Shown: positions 59,490 through 64,000 of the stretch, in pieces
Layout: each line of letters opens with the position of its first letter
Position numbering within the stretch: the first letter of the stretch is position 1
NCBI GenBank assembly: GCA_031308135.1
Contig: JAHLJT010000631.1
Coordinates: 180,341,675-180,405,674, forward strand
Origin: Acheta domesticus
Taxonomy: Eukaryota > Arthropoda > Insecta > Orthoptera > Gryllidae
Length of the DNA: 64,000 nucleotides
Direction of reading: 5' to 3'
The notes under the pieces: model-generated
Told to the model about the DNA's origin: nothing
Databases searched by the model: none
Seen by the model: the letters and a program-made list of their open reading frames with translations, nothing else
Position numbers and translations under genes: made by a program

Positions 59490-60045
59490 TACAGAAATAT
59501 AACTAAAGTACTGAACGATAAAGAAGCGGAATACCACGCATTTCAAAGTAAAGCAGGGCATTCCGTGTCGTACTTTATTGTATTTACTCTTCAGTGAACA
59601 AAGAAGAAATAAAACATGAACGTGAATCTTAGGGCCACCTTGTTCGTAACGTATATAAAGTGCGATATTGGGTAATCATGAAACTTCTCTCTCTCTCTCT
59701 CTCTCTCTGTACATTATAGACTTAGAACCACACAAAAACAACAAAGGAATTTAAGAAATTGACAAATTTTAGAATGCAATCTCAAATTTGAACCACTATG
59801 TAAAAAGAAAACACCAGTTCAATGCCACCGGTGCCCAAAATACGGTCATACGGGAACATACTCTAAGGCAACGCAAATAGATGCGTAAAATGCGGTTTTA
59901 ATATTTAACAACTGAGCATCGGAAAGATAAAACACAGCCGGCTAAATGCGTTCTGAGTTCGCGAAAACACGCAGGACGATACCCAATTAGAAATGATGTC
60001 AAATACACCAAAATTATATAAATAAACGAAGCAGAGAAAAGAAAG
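59490..60045 (+). pseudogene. Jockey-type LINE ORF1 (Gag-like) pseudogene
   Basis: ORF1 proteins of jockey-clade elements bind the element RNA. Recognisable text runs YRNITKVLNDKEAEYHAFQS (from 59490), then YIIDLEPHKNN (after 59710) and KKTPVQCHRCPKYGHT. The zinc knuckle C-x2-C-x4-H is encoded at 59823-59849, but the expected final Cys four residues on is Ser. After a frameshift, RCVKCG and QPAKCVL follow, the latter parts of the second and third knuckles. Stops occur throughout, and a (TC)n microsatellite (59686-59708) interrupts the frame between the first two pieces. Inactive. Confidence 0.75.
59686..59708. repeat. (TC)n microsatellite inside LINE Gag
   Basis: 23 nt of perfect TC dinucleotides located within the decayed Gag frame. 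Confidence 0.9.
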
Positions 60046-60349
60046 AAATATCCCCACTGTTAAAAAATCACTAAAAAGTCCTCGTTCCAGAATTTCCTCC
60101 CCTCCTTTCTCACTTCATTCAAATAATACATTTTTGCTTCAAATGTATTCAAATAATACATTCATGCCCATCTGCTTACATATCCAGTAATCCGTTAGAA
60201 CCCTCCCCCATATAATCTAACTTACTACCCATCACAAATAGACATGTGCAAAGTAATTGAAAATTCCTTCCAAAGATAAGAAAACATTATAAAACAGCAA
60301 TTCGAACAAACAGGATCACTACATTAATATCCAAAATGCAGAAATGAAG

Positions 60350-60465
60350 CTAACAAATAAAATTATACTCTGGAACGGGAATGGATTAATCCAACACCGC
60401 AGAGAAGTAATAACTACATAGGATATTCTTCGTAGAACCAAAACTAAAACATAAGATATCTTTGT
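60350..60465 (+). pseudogene. LINE ORF2 start, endonuclease N-terminus, truncated
   Basis: KIILWNGNGLIQHRREV (from about 60358) followed by DILRRTKTK matches the first strand and helix of the APE-type endonuclease that opens jockey-clade ORF2. It lies about 300 bp after the Gag remnant on the same strand, as expected for one element. It breaks off near 60465, so most of ORF2, including the reverse transcriptase, is missing. Confidence 0.65.
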
Positions 60466-60580
60466 GACGATCCTTGGTTCGCGCCACACAAGAGTGTCTA
60501 CAGGGTCGTAATGCCACTGGATGATCTCATTTCACCGGCAGTACAGGTTTAGGGATTCACTGATACGAACAGAGTGTTTT
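60466..60580. other. Junction sequence between LINE remnant and REP-U
   Basis: TCCTTGGTTCGCGCCAC at about 60472-60488 is faintly B-box-like, but no SINE head was recognised. Confidence 0.3.
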
Positions 60581-60584
60581 ATTT

Positions 60585-61560
60585 CGAAACGTCCGTCCGA
60601 CGGTCCGTTTGTCAGTCTGTGACCACACTAATGTCTAAACTATTCGTAGAATTTTTGGCAAAAAACATACCATTATCGATCTGCCCCGACTCGAGACCCT
60701 GCAAATTGAAAATAATTCTTTAAATATTATGGATGATATAGTTGAAGCGATTTTTCCTTCAGATGAAATTAGTTCTTGACAGTAAGTTCTTGATAAAATA
60801 TTACGTAAACTTACCTGAAAATATTTGTTGTTTTCGCGTAATGTTTATTGAAATATGAGGAAATTAAAAAATATTAAAACTAAGATTTTCTGAAAACGGA
60901 ATCATATTTTTGTTCTTTCACATACTCTATGGATAGTGCTAAATTCACTGAACAGAATGAAATAAACTTTATTTTGATGTATTATTTGTTTTTTCAAGAA
61001 ATTGTTTATAACAAATGTAAGTTTTCGATACATCTCTCATGTCAGTAATATTTACATTACGGGCGTTTTTAATCAATAATTGCATTTGTGAGTGTAATTG
61101 CTTTAAATGATTTCAACTGCAAGTTTTCTAAAATTCAAAATTCTATCTCGTGAAAATGAACTAAAAATTTTGCATTTTCGTAACAACGCGTAAGCGACAG
61201 TTTTTCAACAATTTCTCCAAATGTATAAAAGAAAGTTCTGCCCTCTACGATATTCTTAAAGTCGTATTTCAGTTTTATCGATAAGAAAGCGAATAATTGG
61301 GAGTAAACAAAAAAACTAGTAGTTCTAGAACAGCACGTACTTTCTCACATCATTTCGGAAGTTACCATTATCGAAAATTCTGAGACTTCGACAAAAATGA
61401 TATCCGCGCCATTCTTTTCATGGTGTTCATGTTCTATTGGTGAAAATAAGTTTAAGAAAATGTTTTCGGGCATTTTTTGAGAAAATGTTTTCTTATAAAG
61501 TACTTAAATTTTAAGCATAAATTACGCAAAAGCTACTCTTTTTCTCAAACAATTTTCCGT
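60585..61560 (-). repeat. REP-U copy, rearranged
   Basis: On the minus strand the CAGACTGACAAACGGACC and GTCGGACGGACG tract (60587-60622) and the CTAAACTATTCGTAG complement fit the 3' half. CATTTACAAATGT-, ACATGAGAGATG- and GTTTTCAGAAAATC-type modules fit the 5' half. From about 61330 some modules appear in the opposite orientation (TTTTTGAGAAAATGTTTTC at 61475-61494), so the copy looks rearranged or nested. Confidence 0.5.
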
Positions 61561-62325
61561 TTTTAAAGAAAAACGGAACGGACGATATTATTTGTGCTGA
61601 AGACGAGGAAAACATTAATGATGACGTATTCATCAGTTCAGGAGAGTATTAAGTGAAAGAGACAATACAAATAGTGCAATGTGCTCTAAAAGGACATCAT
61701 TTGGCATTCGAGACCTCTTCGTTGTGGACGAGGTCCTGCATGTAAAATATATATCGTTAAAATCTCTAAATACTTTATTAATGTATCAAAATAATGTTTA
61801 ATCTGCAAAACCAAAACAATATTACGGCATTTACGGTAAAAATATTAAAACTCAATTGAATTTTCCCTGGGGTAACTCTGTTACCCCCTTTGGTATTCGA
61901 CGTATGCAAAATACCTCGTTAGTCGGATTAAATCCCTTTAACTCAAAAATACAATAGGGTCATTCTTTTTATATTCGACCAACAAAATTCCCGACAATTT
62001 TCAAATTACCTAAAAACACTTTTTTAACTTTTGTTTTGTGGTAAAACTATGAACAAATACAATCTTATATTTTTCTTTTCTGTATTTTGCATGTAATCAT
62101 TACAAAACCGTTTTTCATGAAAATACGATCTTCCTCTGCAGACGACATGAACTAGATAAAACGTAATGTTAAGATTATTTACATAAATTTTGTTTGCATA
62201 TTTTTCAGATTTCTTGAACTTCTTTTAAGTGCAAAAGAATAGAAATTACACATTTTATTGCGTTTAAGGTACATTTGTAACGTCATCATTGTAAAAATTA
62301 TGAAACATTTTCAAAATTTATTTTC
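61561..62325. other. No gene recognised
   Basis: AT-rich. A short acidic frame (about 61571-61650, containing CAEDEENINDDVF) ends at a stop and is too short to assign. Confidence 0.4.
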
Positions 62326-62329
62326 CAAA

Positions 62330-63350
62330 ATACACCATCTTCGATTTTCAAACTTTAATTCCTCATTTTCCGGAAATGAGGAATTTTGAGCTAGTTTTCA
62401 CAGAAAACGGTTGAGTTTTCTAGAAAATTTACACGACACTATTTAAATCACATATACTCATAAACATGATAATGTGAACAAATTGTCGCTAATGTAAATA
62501 TTAACGACGTGATAGACAAGTCAACAAAATTACATTTTTGTAATTTTTGAAAAAACAAAAGAATAGAGTAATATGGCATTTAAGTCATCTCATGGAGTAC
62601 ATTTATCACTATCCTTACCAGAAGAAGGAATTTGGAGCGGTTTTTGAGAAAATCGTGTTTTTGAAATATTTTAAAACGGCACATTTTGCACCCAATATTA
62701 CGCAAAAACTACTAAACGGTTCAAACAAATGTACCTGACTTTAAAGAAAGAACTCACTTTGGAGAACGAATTTTATTTGAAGGAAAAAGCTCTATCTTCA
62801 ATTTTGTAGTTGGAGGAAGATGCCGAAAAAAATCCAAACGTTTGCAATCTTCGAAAATTCAGAGTTAACTGTGGAAATCGGACCTAAGCCACCTTAATAA
62901 CTGTATTTTACTCTATTCTTACAAGAAATTTAAAGCAAAAATTAGGAGCCGTTTTTGAGAAAAGTTTGGAATTGTCCGGAGGGCTTCAAGTAAAGTATGA
63001 CCAAATTGTTTTAGAAAGCATTTCAAAATCTAAAAGCTTCGACTAGAGCCAGATGAACAGGGGTTTCTTCAATCTGGAAGAAATGGTACGCATGGTTTAG
63101 GCTTCCGGACGGACCGACAGACGGACGTTTTGCTTTTAGTTGGTTTTTTGATATCAAAGACCTACAAAACCGGTATTCTGGGTACACCGCATGTTAGGGG
63201 ATTTTAGCAACTGGTTTTATACACTTTTTCGTTATCAATGCGCGGCAATGAATATTTCTGCCAAAAATTCGCAATTTTTTTCGCAGCATTACATAAATTT
63301 CCCTATACTACCTATATTACTCCGTATATAGGTATGGATGAGGAAAAGAA
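62330..63350 (+). repeat. REP-U copy (near full length)
   Basis: Colinear with 32400-33560: GGAATTTTGAGCTAGTTTTC, TAATGTGAACAAATTG, AAAACTACTAAACGG, GTAGTTGGAGGAAGATGCCG and GGAGCCGTTTTTGAGAAAAG. It continues with GGACGGACCGACAGACGGAC, TCGCAGCATTACATAAATTT and TATTACTCCGTATATAGG. Noncoding. Confidence 0.8.
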
Positions 63351-64000
63351 AAAATTGGAACAGCTTTTTCAAGGAAAAAATGTAAAAACTGTCTAATTTT
63401 CGCACAAATTACGCAAAAACGCTCATATTATTGATAAATTGTAGTACATGACCTTAATTTCAAATGTATCTTTAAAGAACACTGTTCATAAAAAAATCTC
63501 TAACTTCAATATTGTAGTTGTAGGAAGGCGCCGAAAACATTTTTGGACGTCTTATTTTTCGAAAAATTAGTTATTTCAACGAAAATGTGACCTTCACCAT
63601 TCCCGTAAGCGTTCTTTACGCTATTCGAGGCCAAACTTATCAAAATTTTTGAAGCCATTTTTGAGAAAATCATGAAAATATTGAGGTTCATGAAAAAAGA
63701 ACCCTCAAAATCAAAATGTCCATTTAAAACACAGAGGACCTTGACTTCTTTTAAATCGATGGAGGAATATTAATTCGGAGAAAATCGGCAGAACGGTTTA
63801 GGCGCTAGCGTTGACCGCAAATGGAGGAACGGAGGAACAGACAAAGAGACATTTTGCCGTCAATCCATTTTTCTGTATCAAGATCCCAAAACACATGGAT
63901 TCTTATTTCACATCGTGTTAGAGGAAGTAATTTGCTATATTTTTGTATACGTACACGATTTACCCACTTATTCTTTACCAGGACCTGGCAATAAGAGTTG
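63351..64000 (+). repeat. REP-U copy in tandem, cut by window end
   Basis: A second copy follows directly in the same orientation: GTAGTTGTAGGAAGGCGCCG, GAAGCCATTTTTGAGAAAAT, AACGGTTTAGGCGCTAGCGT and TTTTCTGTATCAAGATCCCA. It ends with ATTCTTTACCAGGACCTGGC at the window edge. The terminal segment is therefore missing. Confidence 0.75.

Noticed and set aside
61571..61650. Short acidic frame that could be a transposase C-terminus
   Set aside because: Fewer than 30 residues, no motif, and no matching upstream domain.

Overview
The window looks like repeat-rich, gene-poor nuclear DNA from an arthropod, most likely an insect with a large genome. The evidence is the company of elements: jockey/CR1-type non-LTR retrotransposon remnants, a mariner and a Tc1-type transposon, many tRNA-derived SINEs, AT-rich background broken by short CpG-rich islands, and long simple-sequence arrays. 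No bacterial operon, rRNA, intact tRNA or CRISPR array is visible. A polyneopteran (cockroach, termite, cricket or stick insect type) is only a guess.

Only one stretch looks like a host protein-coding exon: 36496-36679 on the + strand. It encodes a signal peptide followed by a Pro/Ser/Thr-rich stretch and ends at a consensus splice donor in phase 1. It sits in a CpG-rich block, with a second CpG-rich block 1.2 kb upstream. No exon 2 could be recognised, so its first intron would run past the window end (over 27 kb).

Layout: 0-1 kb CpG-rich island; 3.5-5.2 kb SINE pieces and a pyrimidine-rich higher-order minisatellite; 7.4-8.4 kb hairpin, pentanucleotide array and an uninterrupted 43-unit GGC run inside a small ORF; 8.6-9 kb SINE; 11.7-12.7 kb unclassified dispersed repeat (here REP-U); 13.0-14.2 kb inverted-repeat element; 15.9-17.5 kb SINE and LINE reverse transcriptase pseudogene; 23.8-24.8 kb SINE and REP-U; 25.1-28.05 kb fragments of a terminal-inverted-repeat element and two clusters of GTAACGAAAC-like motifs; 31.2-33.6 kb diverged repeats and a long REP-U copy; 34.4-34.8 kb two SINEs joined at an A-tail; 34.9-36.7 kb CpG islands and the signal-peptide exon; 38-40.3 kb SINEs; 41.4-42.75 kb dead mariner with perfect terminal repeats; 44 kb Gly-tRNA-like SINE; 45.7-46.25 kb a 548-nt pure purine tract; 46.9-49.9 kb GC-rich block and two SINEs; 51.3-52.5 kb dead Tc1-like transposon; 53.2-54.1 kb 46-unit decamer array; 55 kb REP-U-like; 58.1-59.0 kb inverted-repeat element; 59.5-60.46 kb LINE Gag and endonuclease remnant; 60.6-64 kb REP-U copies, two of them head-to-tail at the window end.

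The transposon proteins are all broken by stops, frameshifts or lost catalytic residues. The most interesting unexplained signals are three noncoding repeat families (REP-U, the 13-kb and 58-kb inverted-repeat elements, and the GTAACGAAAC clusters), the GGC-repeat ORF, and the signal-peptide exon. No multi-gene system could be identified.
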